A stretch of 35,281 nucleotides of DNA from NCBI GenBank assembly GCA_025463985.1, contig JAODBM010000077.1, positions 1-35,281 of the forward strand, read 5' to 3'. Within the stretch, counting starts at the first letter, position 1. Every line of letters begins with the position of its first letter. Below are positions 16,074 to 24,723 of the stretch, piece by piece. Both the position numbers and the translations under genes were made by a program. This DNA is from Acidimicrobiales bacterium. Lineage in GTDB: Bacteria > Actinomycetota > Acidimicrobiia > Acidimicrobiales > Iamiaceae. Below the pieces are notes generated by a model, which was given only the letters and a program-made list of their open reading frames with translations, made no database searches and was not told the origin of the DNA.

Positions 16074-18160
16074 GCCGCGGTCTCCGGCTCGGTGGTCCGC
16101 TCGACCACCGGGGACCGTTCCCGCCGGGCGGCCAGCCACCGGTCGACGGCCTCGGTCGCCCCGCGCTTGCCGTTCTCGACGAGACCCTCGGGGTGGCGGG
16201 CGAACTGCAGCGCGCCGAGGCCGAAGAGCACGAACCTCCACGTCCCCGACAGCGGGAAGACGCTCGGGATCCGCGCCGGGCTGCGGAGCAGCCACCCGAT
16301 GACTGCGCCCTTGAGCAGCACCGCATCGAAGAGGCCGAAGGCGGCGCCGGCCTGCATCGCGCCCTCCACGGTCCGCGAGCCGAGCGACACCACGAGCACG
16401 AGCCAGAAGAGGCTCGCGAACGGCGAGAAGTTGCTGGAGTAGTTGACGTTCTGCTGCTGGATGGCCAGCAGGGCGCCCCCTATGCCGGCGATGAACGCCG
16501 AGATCGCGAACGCGGTGATGCGGGCGCGGGCCGGCGAGATGCCGATGGACTGCGCGCCCAGCTCGCTGCCTCGCAGGGCGCGCAGCGTCTGGCCGACCGT
16601 GCCCTCGCGGATCCGCACGACGGCGAACGCGACGATCAGCAGCAGGATGATCGACAGGCCCAGGAACGTCCGGTTGTCGTTCATGTTGAACGGTCCGAGC
16701 AGCGGGCGAGGCAGGCGGGTGCCCTCCGCCAACGCCTGCTTGCCGCCGCCGACCCACGACAGCTTCACCATCACCGAGTCGAAGAAGTAGGCGAAGGCGA
16801 GCGTCGCGATCGACAGCCAGATCCCGCCGAGGCGCAGCACCGGCAGCGACAGCACGGCCCCGACGACCGCGGCGATCACGGCCCCGACGAGCGCCGCGAG
16901 CAGCACCGACATGCCGAGGTGGGTGACGAGCTGGAAGGAAGCGAAGGCGCCGATGGCCGCGAACGTCCCCTGGCACAGCGAGATCTCGCCGGCCAGCCCC
17001 GTGATCACCGTGATCGACAGGAAGATCAGCGAGAGGATCACGGCCTGGGTGACCAGGAACATCCACGATGCGTCGGCCCGGAAGAACACCACGAGCCCCG
17101 TCACCGTGAAGAACACCACCGCGAACACGCGGGTCGCGACGGTCAGCCCGCGGCTGCGGGTCGTCGCCGCGGGCGCGGGAGGTGGCGGCTCGACGCCGGC
17201 GAGCGGGTCCGACGCGGCCCGGCTCCGGCGGATGGCCGGCCACAGCACGAGGACGGCGAACAGGACGACGAACGGCATCGCCGGGGTGAGGTTCTCGCGC
17301 ACGGTCGCCAGCCACGGCAGCGAGTCCGACCAGCGGGGCAGGAACGTCTGGAAGACGGCGATGAGCAACCCGAGCCCGAGCCCGCCGGCGAACGTCCGCG
17401 GCAGGCTCACCAGCATGCCGATGGCGGCGGCGGCGATGGCGATCACCACAAGGTTGAAGAAGTCGGGTGCGGCCAGCGTGTTGAACCGGGGCGCGATGAG
17501 CACGCCGGCCATGCCGGCGAAGAGGCTCGACAGCGCCCACGAGAACGACGACACGCGGTCCGAGCGGATGCCGTTCAGCTCCGTCATGCGCGGGCTCTCC
17601 ACCACCGCCCGCATGTGCAGGCCGACCGTGGTGTAGCGGAACAGCACGGCCAGGCCGGCCATCGCGGAGGCGGCGACGCCGACCGCCATCAGCTCGTTGC
17701 GGCTCAGCGCGTAGACCCCGAACGGGTTGTAGAAGACCGTGGCCCCGCCCGGGATGATGCCGACCGGCGTCTGGCCAGCGATCGAGTGGAACCCGAGCGC
17801 GAGGTCGAAGATCGCGGGCAGCGCGACGGCGAGGCCGATCGTGACCACGAGCTTCGCCACCGCGGAGGCCGAGCGAAGATGGCGGAACACCAGGCGCTCG
17901 AGCACGAAGCCCAGCGCGGGGGCAAGGACGAACACCGACACGAGCAGCGCCGGGATGATCGGCCAGCCCCAGCTGACGCGGGCCTGGAAGTACAGGGCGG
18001 CCGACACGTACGCCTGGGCGCCGAGGGCCAGGTTGAACACGCCCGAGGTCTTGTAGGTCAGGACCAGCCCGAGCGCGAGCAGCGCGTACACGGTGCCCGC
18101 CGGCGTGCCCTGGACGAGGGCACGCAGGAGGTCAGAGCCCGCTGATGCACCGAGGAGCAT
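16070..18160 (-). CDS. Fused LivH-LivM ABC transporter permease
   Basis: This 696-residue membrane protein is two permease domains in one chain. Residues about 10-310 are LivH-like (GTPAGTVYALLALGLVLTYK start, GLHMRAVVESPRM EAA-type loop). A hydrophilic Pro-rich linker with SDPLAGVEPPPPAPAATT follows, and then a LivM-like domain from about 345 to 650 (SITVITGLAGEISLCQG, ALRGSELGAQSIGISPAR loop). Bacterial Liv systems usually encode the two separately; fused forms occur in actinobacteria. The short C-terminal tail is hydrophilic. It starts 21 bp after the binding-protein gene and overlaps livG. It forms the transmembrane channel. Confidence 0.92.
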   Translation of the reverse strand: MLLGASAGSDLLRALVQGTPAGTVYALLALGLVLTYKTSGVFNLALGAQAYVSAALYFQARVSWGWPIIPALLVSVFVLAPALGFVLERLVFRHLRSASAVAKLVVTIGLAVALPAIFDLALGFHSIAGQTPVGIIPGGATVFYNPFGVYALSRNELMAVGVAASAMAGLAVLFRYTTVGLHMRAVVESPRMTELNGIRSDRVSSFSWALSSLFAGMAGVLIAPRFNTLAAPDFFNLVVIAIAAAAIGMLVSLPRTFAGGLGLGLLIAVFQTFLPRWSDSLPWLATVRENLTPAMPFVVLFAVLVLWPAIRRSRAASDPLAGVEPPPPAPAATTRSRGLTVATRVFAVVFFTVTGLVVFFRADASWMFLVTQAVILSLIFLSITVITGLAGEISLCQGTFAAIGAFASFQLVTHLGMSVLLAALVGAVIAAVVGAVLSLPVLRLGGIWLSIATLAFAYFFDSVMVKLSWVGGGKQALAEGTRLPRPLLGPFNMNDNRTFLGLSIILLLIVAFAVVRIREGTVGQTLRALRGSELGAQSIGISPARARITAFAISAFIAGIGGALLAIQQQNVNYSSNFSPFASLFWLVLVVSLGSRTVEGAMQAGAAFGLFDAVLLKGAVIGWLLRSPARIPSVFPLSGTWRFVLFGLGALQFARHPEGLVENGKRGATEAVDRWLAARRERSPVVERTTEPETAA

Positions 18161-18181
18161 GCCGGAGGCCTCGCCGATCGA

Positions 18182-19543
18182 TCAGTTGAAGTTGGTCGGG
18201 ACGGGCGTCGACCATTTGAGATCCGAGTTGGGCCAGCACAGCCACGGCTTGTCCTTGTTGCCCACCTCCTGGAACTGGCCGTTCACGACCTTGACGAACG
18301 TGCCGCACTCGAGGTCTTTGATGGTGCCCCGGGCCGCTTGGGTGTAGGGGGTGTGGGCCTTCGACCAGTCGACGGTGGCGATCAAGCCGTCGGCGGTGAA
18401 GTTCGTCAGGTGGTTCGTGGCCGCGATGACCTTGGTCCGGTCGAACGTCGGCCCGGCGGCCAGCAAGCCCTGGTAGGCAAGCGTCGCGTTGATCCAGCCG
18501 ACCATGGCCAGCTCGGTGTAGGTGGCGTGGGCCTTGTCCATCCACGTCTTGAACGCGGTCAGCGCCGTGTTGGTCGCCGCCTCGAACGGGCGGAACTGCA
18601 CGTCCACGTAGTTGCCCTCGAACAGGTCGCCGGCCGCCTTCACGAACGCCTGGTTGTAGGTGTTGGGGTGGTACAGGGTGACGTTCGTCATCCCTTGGCG
18701 CTTGAGCTCCTGGGCCAGCGTCTTCATCGCGTTCAGGTCGAAGCAGGTCGCGATGAAGTCGACGCCCGCCTTCTTCATGGCGGTGATCTCGGGGCCGATC
18801 CCATTGGCCAGGCCGTAGGGCAGGTCGTCCTTCAGGAACGCCATGTCGACGCCCGTGTCCTTCGCGTACAGCTTGAACGAGGCCGCCGTGGAGTCGGCGC
18901 ACACCTGCGAGTTCTGGCTCGTGCTGTAGCCGAGGACGCCGGCGTGGTGCGCATGGGCGAGCTGGGCGGCATACGGCACGACCCGCCGCGTGCAGTCGGG
19001 GCACCCGATCACGGTGCTCGGAAAGAGGGCGTCGCGATTGGCGGCCGACTGGCCGTCGATGCCCCACATGTAGGTCGGGACGCCGGCCGCGTTGAGGTCG
19101 CCCCAGCCCTGCTGGAGGAGGCCGGCTTCGAAGGCGCCGAACACCTTGTTGCCGGACGTGATGGCGAGGGCGGCGGCCTGGTTGTTGCCGAGCTGATCGT
19201 CGGTCACCGAGCCCACGACGAGCTTCCGGCCGTAGATGCCACCCTGCGAGTTGCGGTACGCGAAGTACGCGTTGATGCCCTGCAGATAGCAGTCGAGCAG
19301 GCAGGTTCCGAGCGGGTTGTTCTGCTTGGTCCCGACGACGCCATAGGCGATCTCGGTGCTGGTCACGCCGGGCACACCGCTGATCTCCTTGTGCACCGCG
19401 CGGTTCTGCTGACCGCCATCGGTCGGCAGCTTCACGTTCTTTGCCGCGTCGGTGCCCGACGTCTGCTTGGCGTTGCCGCACGCCGGCACGACGAGCAGCA
19501 GGGTCACCAAAACGATGATCACTCGGCCTCGAGTTCGTGCCAC
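18182..19543 (-). CDS. ABC transporter substrate-binding lipoprotein (Liv-type)
   Basis: The GTG at 19543, preceded by GGAGGGGAACC, opens a lipoprotein signal: basic VARTRGR, a hydrophobic IIVLVTLLLVV core and PAC with Cys22 as the probable lipidated residue. The 453-residue protein is a periplasmic-binding-protein type I domain (GVTSTEIAYGVVGTKQNN, then LGTCLLDCYLQGINAYFAYR). Many cysteines (TCLLDC, GCPDC, TCFDL, ECGTF) may form disulfides outside the cell. It captures the ligand for the downstream permease and ATPases. The divergent gap to the SDR gene carries operator copy C, tying substrate uptake to the regulon. Confidence 0.9.
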   Translation of the reverse strand: MARTRGRVIIVLVTLLLVVPACGNAKQTSGTDAAKNVKLPTDGGQQNRAVHKEISGVPGVTSTEIAYGVVGTKQNNPLGTCLLDCYLQGINAYFAYRNSQGGIYGRKLVVGSVTDDQLGNNQAAALAITSGNKVFGAFEAGLLQQGWGDLNAAGVPTYMWGIDGQSAANRDALFPSTVIGCPDCTRRVVPYAAQLAHAHHAGVLGYSTSQNSQVCADSTAASFKLYAKDTGVDMAFLKDDLPYGLANGIGPEITAMKKAGVDFIATCFDLNAMKTLAQELKRQGMTNVTLYHPNTYNQAFVKAAGDLFEGNYVDVQFRPFEAATNTALTAFKTWMDKAHATYTELAMVGWINATLAYQGLLAAGPTFDRTKVIAATNHLTNFTADGLIATVDWSKAHTPYTQAARGTIKDLECGTFVKVVNGQFQEVGNKDKPWLCWPNSDLKWSTPVPTNFN

Positions 19544-19596
19544 GGTTCCCCTCCGACGTTGCAACGGCGGCCTGTTTCTCGAGCCCTCCACAAAGG

Positions 19597-19611
19597 TGAC
19601 ACGAGAGTTAG
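19597..19611. promoter_or_regulatory. Operator copy C, TGAC-N6-GTTAG
   Basis: TGACACGAGAGTTAG lies in the 111-bp divergent gap between the binding-protein gene and the SDR gene. Its right half runs into TAGATT (19609-19614), a plausible -10 element for the SDR promoter, so a bound repressor would cover it. Control of both directions is inferred. Confidence 0.7.
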
Positions 19612-19654
19612 ATTCGGAGAGTAGCCCAGCCGACCGAGCCCTGGAGGACCGGTG

Positions 19655-20464
19655 ATGACCACCGCCACATCGCCTCATGACCGACCGATCCCGCTCGACG
19701 GCGCGCGCGTCTTGCTGACCGGCGCATCCTCGGGCATCGGCGCCGCCGCCGCCGTCACCCTGGCCGAACGCGGCGCCACGGTGGGGCTCGTCGCCCGGCG
19801 GGCGGATCGGCTGGCGGAGGTGCTCGAGGCCTGCCGCCGACACACGCCCGAGTCCCGCGTGTGGGTGGCCGACCTGTCGGACACCGCGGCCGCCGCCGAC
19901 CTGGCGCTGGAAGCCTGGGACCACTTCGGGGGGCTGGACGTGCTGGTGAACAACGCCGGCGCGCCGAAGCGCACGCCCGTCACCAAGCTCGACATCGAAG
20001 ACGTGCGATCGACCATGACGTTGAACTTCGAGTCGCCGGTGCGCATGTCCTTGGCCATCCTGCCGAAGATGCTCGATCGCGATGCCGGATTGGTGGTCAA
20101 CGTCGCCAGCTTCGCCGGGCGGGTGGGCGTGATGGGCGAGGCCGCGTACTGCGCGTCGAAGTTCGCGCTGTGCGGATGGAGCGAGGCGATGGCGCTCGAC
20201 CTGTGGCACACCGGTATCGGTGTGAGGCTCGTGCTGCCGGGCGCGATCGACACGGAGATCTGGGATCAGCCCGGCAACGAGCCGCCGCTGTACGACGGTC
20301 CGCTGGAACCGGTCGAGACGCTGGCGACCGGCATTGCCGACGCCATCGAGGGCACCGCGTTCGAGCACTATCTGCCCGACATGAAGGCCATCGCCGAGTA
20401 CAAGACCGCGCACATCGACGAGTTCCAGGTCGCGTCCATGGCGTTCGCCGGGCCGCGATCATGA
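19655..20464 (+). CDS. Short-chain dehydrogenase/reductase
   Basis: This 269-residue classical SDR has the cofactor loop GASSGIG, a VNNAG motif and the catalytic S152, Y165 and K169 (AYCASK) with standard spacing. R35-type basic residues after strand 2 (VARRADR) suggest NADP preference. The start is ATG 19655, 7 bp after GGAGG; a GTG at 19652 is also possible. It likely oxidises or reduces a hydroxyl or keto group, for example a 3-hydroxyacyl or alicyclic alcohol. It is co-transcribed with a nucleosidase-like gene 22 bp downstream. Confidence 0.9.
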   Translation: MTTATSPHDRPIPLDGARVLLTGASSGIGAAAAVTLAERGATVGLVARRADRLAEVLEACRRHTPESRVWVADLSDTAAAADLALEAWDHFGGLDVLVNNAGAPKRTPVTKLDIEDVRSTMTLNFESPVRMSLAILPKMLDRDAGLVVNVASFAGRVGVMGEAAYCASKFALCGWSEAMALDLWHTGIGVRLVLPGAIDTEIWDQPGNEPPLYDGPLEPVETLATGIADAIEGTAFEHYLPDMKAIAEYKTAHIDEFQVASMAFAGPRS

Positions 20465-20486
20465 CCCCGAGATCACGCCACCCCGG

Positions 20487-21194
20487 ATGACGACCGTCCT
20501 CGTGTTCGCGCCGATGCCGACCGAGCTACGGCCGGTGGTGAAGCGGCTCGGCCTGGCTCGCCGCGGCGACGGCAGCGCGCGCGGCCGCGTCGCCGGCATC
20601 GACGTCATCGCGGTGCTTGGCGGCGTCGGCACCGCGGCCGCCGCCTCCATCGCCCGCGCGGCCATCGCGGCGCACGCTCCCGATCACGTCGTGGTCTGCG
20701 GCATCGCCGGGGGGCTCGGGCCGGCCGTGCAGATCGGTGACCTGCTCGTGCCAGCCACGGTGACCGACCTCGACGACGGCTCCGTCCACACCCCGACGCC
20801 GCTGGGCGACGCCGTGCCCGCCGGCCGCCTCGTCACCTCGGCCATCCTGATCGTCGATCGCGCCGTCCTTCAGCGCCACGCCGACGCCGGCGTGCTCGCG
20901 ATCGACATGGAGACCGCGGCCATCGCGGCCGAGAGCGAGCGGGCCGGAACGCCGTGGATCGCGTTCCGCGGCATCAGCGATCACCTGCGCGACGACCTGG
21001 TCGACGAGCACACGATCGGGCTCATGCACGATGACGGCACACCCGATCTGCGGGCGCTCGCCCGCCTGCTGGTGCGCCACCCGGCTCACGCCATCCGCCT
21101 CGCCCGCCTGGCCAAGGGCCTGACCGCGGCCACCACGGTGTCGACCCACGCGCTCCGCCGCGCGCTCGAAGCCGAGGGCACCCCCGCGCCCTGA
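20487..21194 (+). CDS. Phosphorylase-superfamily (MTA/SAH nucleosidase-like) protein
   Basis: This 235-residue protein has the PNP/UDP phosphorylase fold motifs: APMPTELRPVV at the N-terminus, CGIAGGLGPAVQIGDLLVP, and the substrate-binding AIDMETAAIAAESERAG followed by RGISD, where the Asp is the usual catalytic acid. Relatives include MTA/SAH nucleosidase, futalosine hydrolase and the hopanoid-associated HpnG; the C-terminal helical tail is reminiscent of the last, but I cannot separate them by eye. Why a base-releasing enzyme sits in this catabolic set is unclear. It is convergent with the VOC gene, with 4 bp between stops. Confidence 0.8.
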   Translation: MTTVLVFAPMPTELRPVVKRLGLARRGDGSARGRVAGIDVIAVLGGVGTAAAASIARAAIAAHAPDHVVVCGIAGGLGPAVQIGDLLVPATVTDLDDGSVHTPTPLGDAVPAGRLVTSAILIVDRAVLQRHADAGVLAIDMETAAIAAESERAGTPWIAFRGISDHLRDDLVDEHTIGLMHDDGTPDLRALARLLVRHPAHAIRLARLAKGLTAATTVSTHALRRALEAEGTPAP

Positions 21195-21198
21195 CCTG

Positions 21199-21645
21199 TC
21201 AGGACGGGAACTCCCACCATTGCAGCTCGCACATCATCGGCAAGCGGTAGCCGACGTACATGGAGTGGATCTTCACGACGTCCTGGTCGTCGACCGTGAT
21301 GTCGATGAGGTCGACGCGCGGGTCGCTATCCCGGAACGCCGCGGCGCGGTCGCGCGCGGCTTCGAGCTCGTCGAGCGTGCCGACCGCGAACCCGTAGTGG
21401 TCGAGGCGAGGGCACTGCATGGGCTCGTCCTCGGCGATGAGGAAGATGAACTGGTCCCAGTGCACGCAGCCGAGGATCAGCCGCTGGCGATCGATGGTCA
21501 TCGTGGGCAGCTCGTCGAACCCGAGCACGTCGCGCATGAACCGCACGACGTCGGCCCGCTCGTCCGCGGCCAGCAGGTCGCCCGGCACGCTCATGGCGAC
21601 GTGGTTGAAGCGGGGGTTGCCCGACGGGTAGTACGGGTGGGTCAT
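21199..21645 (-). CDS. VOC-family (glyoxalase-fold) protein
   Basis: The ATG at 21645 overlaps the upstream dehydrogenase stop (TGATG) and follows AGGAGGGAAGCTG. The 148-residue protein has a vicinal-oxygen-chelate pattern: NPRFNHVAMSVPGD at the start, RLDHYGFAVGTLDELEAARD in the second half, and a CELQWWEF end, with His and Glu residues in the usual metal-ligand positions. Such proteins may be dioxygenases, isomerases, epimerases or resistance proteins; no specific function can be assigned. It is the last gene of the LLM/alcohol dehydrogenase/VOC operon. Confidence 0.8.
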   Translation of the reverse strand: MTHPYYPSGNPRFNHVAMSVPGDLLAADERADVVRFMRDVLGFDELPTMTIDRQRLILGCVHWDQFIFLIAEDEPMQCPRLDHYGFAVGTLDELEAARDRAAAFRDSDPRVDLIDITVDDQDVVKIHSMYVGYRLPMMCELQWWEFPS

Positions 21646-22733
21646 CAGCTTCCCTCCTGCGGCTCGGCGGTGGGCGCGGGCGCGGCACGCGGCGGCACGA
21701 CCATCACCTTGCCGGCGATGCGGCCGCTGGCCAGGCCGGCGAGCGCATCGGCGAGGTGGTCGAGGGGCACGTCGTCCGGCTCGATCAACCGCTCGGTCGG
21801 GATCGCGCCCGAGGCCAGCAGCGCAAGCGCCTGCTCGAACCCACCGTGGTCGTACACGAACGACCCGCACACGTGGAGCTCGTTCAGCAGCAGGCGGTTG
21901 GGGTCGAACGACGGCGGGTCGATGCCCGCGCCGACCAGCACCAACGTGCCGCCGCGACACAGCTGGTGGAGGCCGGCCTCCATGGCCGACCGCTTGCCCG
22001 AGCACTCGAGGACGACGTCGACCGCCTGCTCGGAGATGCGCTCGGGCTCCCACATCGGGAACACGTCCAGCTCGCTGGGATCGAGCACGCGGGCCGCGCC
22101 CAGGTCCAGGGCCAGCCGCTGGCGGGCCGCGCTCGGCTCGACGACGCTGACCGGCCCGATCCCGCGAGCGACCAGGGCGGCGATGCTCAGCGCGCCGATC
22201 GGCCCGGCCCCGAAGACCATCGCGGTGTCGCCGACCGCGATGCCCGAGCGGGTGATGCCGTGCAGCGCCACCGCCAGCGGCTCGGCCAGCGCGGCCTGCC
22301 GGGGCGTGAGCTCGTCGGGGACCCGCAGCAGCGATCGGCTGTCGACCAGCGTGTAGCGGGCGAAGGCGCCGTCACGCTCGGCCTCGCCCATCTGGCCCTC
22401 TCGCCGCTCGCACTGCGCCGGCTGGCCAGCGAGGCAGCGCCGGCACCTCCCGCAGCGCGGCGCCGGTCCGCCCACGACCTCGTCGCCCTCGGCCCATCCG
22501 GTCACGCCGTCGCCGAGCGCCACGATCGTGCCCGAGAACTCGTGGCCCATCACGCTGCCGGGCGTGCCCCAGCCGTCCAGGATCATGTGCAGGTCCGACC
22601 CGCAGACCCCGCAGTGGCTCACCTCCACCAGCACGTCGCCCGGCCCCGGCTCCGGCACCCGCCGCGGCTTGACCACCACGTTCCCCGGCCCCGTGTAGAC
22701 GGCGGCCAGCATCTCGTCCGGGCGCCCGGTCAC
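21645..22733 (-). CDS. Zinc-dependent alcohol (polyol-type) dehydrogenase
   Basis: This 362-residue medium-chain dehydrogenase has the catalytic zinc motif C44-G-S-D and GHEFSG, four structural-zinc cysteines in CGRCRRCLAGQPAQC, and VFGAGPIGALS as the cofactor loop. The EPSAARQRLALDLGAA segment, with an acidic residue after strand 2, suggests NAD. It resembles threonine, sorbitol or butanediol dehydrogenases. The start is GTG 22733; ATG 22712 (MLAAVYTGPG) is an alternative that removes seven residues. It lies 73 bp downstream of the LLM gene, in the same direction, and overlaps the VOC start. Confidence 0.88.
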   Translation of the reverse strand: MTGRPDEMLAAVYTGPGNVVVKPRRVPEPGPGDVLVEVSHCGVCGSDLHMILDGWGTPGSVMGHEFSGTIVALGDGVTGWAEGDEVVGGPAPRCGRCRRCLAGQPAQCERREGQMGEAERDGAFARYTLVDSRSLLRVPDELTPRQAALAEPLAVALHGITRSGIAVGDTAMVFGAGPIGALSIAALVARGIGPVSVVEPSAARQRLALDLGAARVLDPSELDVFPMWEPERISEQAVDVVLECSGKRSAMEAGLHQLCRGGTLVLVGAGIDPPSFDPNRLLLNELHVCGSFVYDHGGFEQALALLASGAIPTERLIEPDDVPLDHLADALAGLASGRIAGKVMVVPPRAAPAPTAEPQEGS

Positions 22734-22806
22734 GTCACCACCCCCGAACTGGGCGGCGTCGCGGTCGTCCTGGCGACCGCGTTCCCGCCCAGTTCGATGT
22801 GGTGGC

Positions 22807-23658
22807 TCACGTCCCCGCCTCCGAGAGGCCGCAGCGGGCGGCCAGCTTGGCGAGCGACTCGATCGCGTCCGACGTGCGGCGCCACGGCTTCACGAAGACC
22901 CGGTCGACGCCCGCGGCGGCCAGCAGGGCGAGGTCGTCGGGGCCGTCGACCGCGGCACCCAGGGTCACCTCGGTCCGCCCCGGGCGCCCCGCCTTCTCGC
23001 GCAGCTCGGCGAGGCGCTCGATGGCGGGCGGCAGGTCCGCCACCGAGTGGTTCATCGGGATCCACCCGTCGCCGACGGTGGCGGCCCTCCGGAGCGCGGC
23101 GGGCCCGTCGCCGCCGATGTGCAGGCGCGGCCCACCGGCCTGCACGGGCTTGGGCTCGAACATCACCGGGGCGAAGTCGAAGAACTGGCCGTGGTGCTCG
23201 ACCACGGGCTCGGTCCAGAGCCGGCGGCAGACGTCGATGGCCTCATCGACGCGGGCGCCGCGGGTGGCGAAGTCCAGGCCGACCGCGTCCCACTCCTCGC
23301 GCAACCAGCTCGCGCCCACGCCGAAGTCGAGCCGGCCGCCCGAGAGCAGGTCGACGGTGGCCGCGGCGCGCGCCGTCACGAACGGGTGGCGCAGCCCGAT
23401 GTTGAACACGTGCGTCCCGAGGCGGATCCGCTCGGTCCGGGCCGCCAGGAACGCGAGGTAGCCGAGCGCGTCGAACACCGGGAGATCGGCCGGGATCGGC
23501 GGATGGTCGCTCCCGGCGTGCGGGCTCCCCTGCATGCCCGCCGGCAGGACGAGGTGCTCCGCGATCCAGATCGAGTCGTAGCCCAGCTCGTCAGCCGCCA
23601 CCGCGACGTCGATCCACGCCGACGGGTTGAGCTGGCCGAACGCGATCGCGAGCTTCAC
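22807..23658 (-). CDS. LLM-class F420-dependent oxidoreductase
   Basis: This 283-residue luciferase-like TIM-barrel protein starts at GTG 23658, nine bases after AGGGGAG. The family pattern is clear: ELGYDSIWIAEHLVLP near residue 28, RIRLGTHVFNIGLRHPF, GRLDFGVGASWLREEW, and PRLHIGGDGPAALRRAATVG near the C-terminus. Members of this type in actinobacteria use coenzyme F420, but flavin-dependent monooxygenases share the fold, so the cofactor is an inference. It is divergent from the crotonase gene across operator copy D. Confidence 0.88.
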   Translation of the reverse strand: MKLAIAFGQLNPSAWIDVAVAADELGYDSIWIAEHLVLPAGMQGSPHAGSDHPPIPADLPVFDALGYLAFLAARTERIRLGTHVFNIGLRHPFVTARAAATVDLLSGGRLDFGVGASWLREEWDAVGLDFATRGARVDEAIDVCRRLWTEPVVEHHGQFFDFAPVMFEPKPVQAGGPRLHIGGDGPAALRRAATVGDGWIPMNHSVADLPPAIERLAELREKAGRPGRTEVTLGAAVDGPDDLALLAAAGVDRVFVKPWRRTSDAIESLAKLAARCGLSEAGT

Positions 23659-23702
23659 GGTGCAGGGCTCCCCTTGCCGGGCGTCGTCGGTGCCCGCCTA
23701 AT

Positions 23703-23717
23703 CTAACGCTCGTGTCA
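23703..23717. promoter_or_regulatory. Operator copy D, TGAC-N6-GTTAG
   Basis: On the minus strand the site reads TGACACGAGCGTTAG, followed by ATTAGG as in copy G. It lies in the 97-bp divergent gap between the LLM operon and the crotonase gene. TAGATT on the minus strand overlaps it and could be the -10 element of the LLM promoter. Confidence 0.7.
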
Positions 23718-23755
23718 CCCTGGCGCGCACGCCGAGCCGACCCCGAAGGAGCGCG

Positions 23756-24658
23756 ATGAGCGACTACCAGTACCTCGTGTACGAGACCCACGACGAGGGC
23801 TCGATCGTGCGGATCCTGCTCAACCGGCCCGATGCGCGCAACGCCCAGAATCGCGGGCTTCTCGTCGAGCTCGACGACGCCTTCGGCCGAGCGGAGGCCG
23901 ACGACCAGTGCCGCGTCGTGATCCTCGGCGGCGCCGGCCCGATGTTCTCGTCGGGCCACGACATGGGGTCGAAGGCGGCCATGGACGACTACGCCAACCA
24001 CCCGACGGCCAAGGTCAACGGCGCCACCCGCAAGGGCGCCGAGAGCCGGATGCTGCAGGAGTGGCACTACTACTTCCGCAACACGCTGCGCTGGCGGAAC
24101 CTGCGCAAGATCACGATCGCCGAGGTGCACGGCCCGGTGTACGCCGCCGGGCTCATGCTGATGTGGGCCTGCGATCTCATCGTCGGCGCCGAGGACACGG
24201 TGTTCGCCGACGTGGTCGGCACCCGCCTCGGCATGTGCGGCCTCGAGTACTTCGCCCATCCGTGGGAGTTCGGCCCCCGCAAGGCCAAGGAGCTGCTGCT
24301 GACCGGCGACAGCATCGACGTCCACGAGGCGCACCGGCTCGGCATGGTCTCGAAGGTGTTCCCGACCGACGAGCTCGCCGAGCGCACCCTCGACTTCGCC
24401 CGCCGCATCGCTCTGCTGCCCACGATGACCGCGCTGCTGATCAAGGAGTCGGTCAACGAGACCGTCGACAACCAGGGCTTCTTCAACAGCCTCAACGCGT
24501 GCTTCACGCTCCACCAGCTGAACCACTCGCACTGGGCCGAGATCCACGAGGACGGCTGGCCCGCGGCCCGGCCCGAGGACGGAACGCCGTCGTGGAAGGA
24601 AGCCCCGCCGATCGTGCCGGCCGAGAAGGACACCGTGCGCGCCGCCGATCATTCCTGA
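23756..24658 (+). CDS. Enoyl-CoA hydratase/isomerase (crotonase) family protein
   Basis: This 300-residue protein starts at ATG 23756 after GAAGGAGCGCG. Crotonase features are LNRPDARNAQNRGLL, the first oxyanion segment MFSSGHDMGS and the second, HGPVYAAGLMLMWACDLIVG. Between them is a longer than usual variable loop (about residues 75-105) rich in charged and aromatic residues. The helix after the second segment reads LGMCGLEYF, and which Glu acts as base is unclear. The C-terminal tail is extended. It probably hydrates or isomerises an unsaturated acyl-CoA. The TGA stop overlaps operator copy E, so the following P450 operon has its own promoter. Confidence 0.88.
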   Translation: MSDYQYLVYETHDEGSIVRILLNRPDARNAQNRGLLVELDDAFGRAEADDQCRVVILGGAGPMFSSGHDMGSKAAMDDYANHPTAKVNGATRKGAESRMLQEWHYYFRNTLRWRNLRKITIAEVHGPVYAAGLMLMWACDLIVGAEDTVFADVVGTRLGMCGLEYFAHPWEFGPRKAKELLLTGDSIDVHEAHRLGMVSKVFPTDELAERTLDFARRIALLPTMTALLIKESVNETVDNQGFFNSLNACFTLHQLNHSHWAEIHEDGWPAARPEDGTPSWKEAPPIVPAEKDTVRAADHS

Positions 24659-24670
24659 CACGAACGTTAG
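24656..24670. promoter_or_regulatory. Operator copy E, TGAC-N6-GTTAG
   Basis: TGACACGAACGTTAG starts at the very stop codon (TGA) of the crotonase and lies 53 bp upstream of the P450 start. Unlike the other copies except F, it separates genes of the same direction, marking the P450/aldehyde dehydrogenase/CoA-transferase genes as a separate unit. Confidence 0.7.
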
Positions 24671-24723
24671 AAGTCGCTACGATCCGGCCGACGCGCCGGC
24701 GCCGGTCTGCGGGGAGGACCCTC

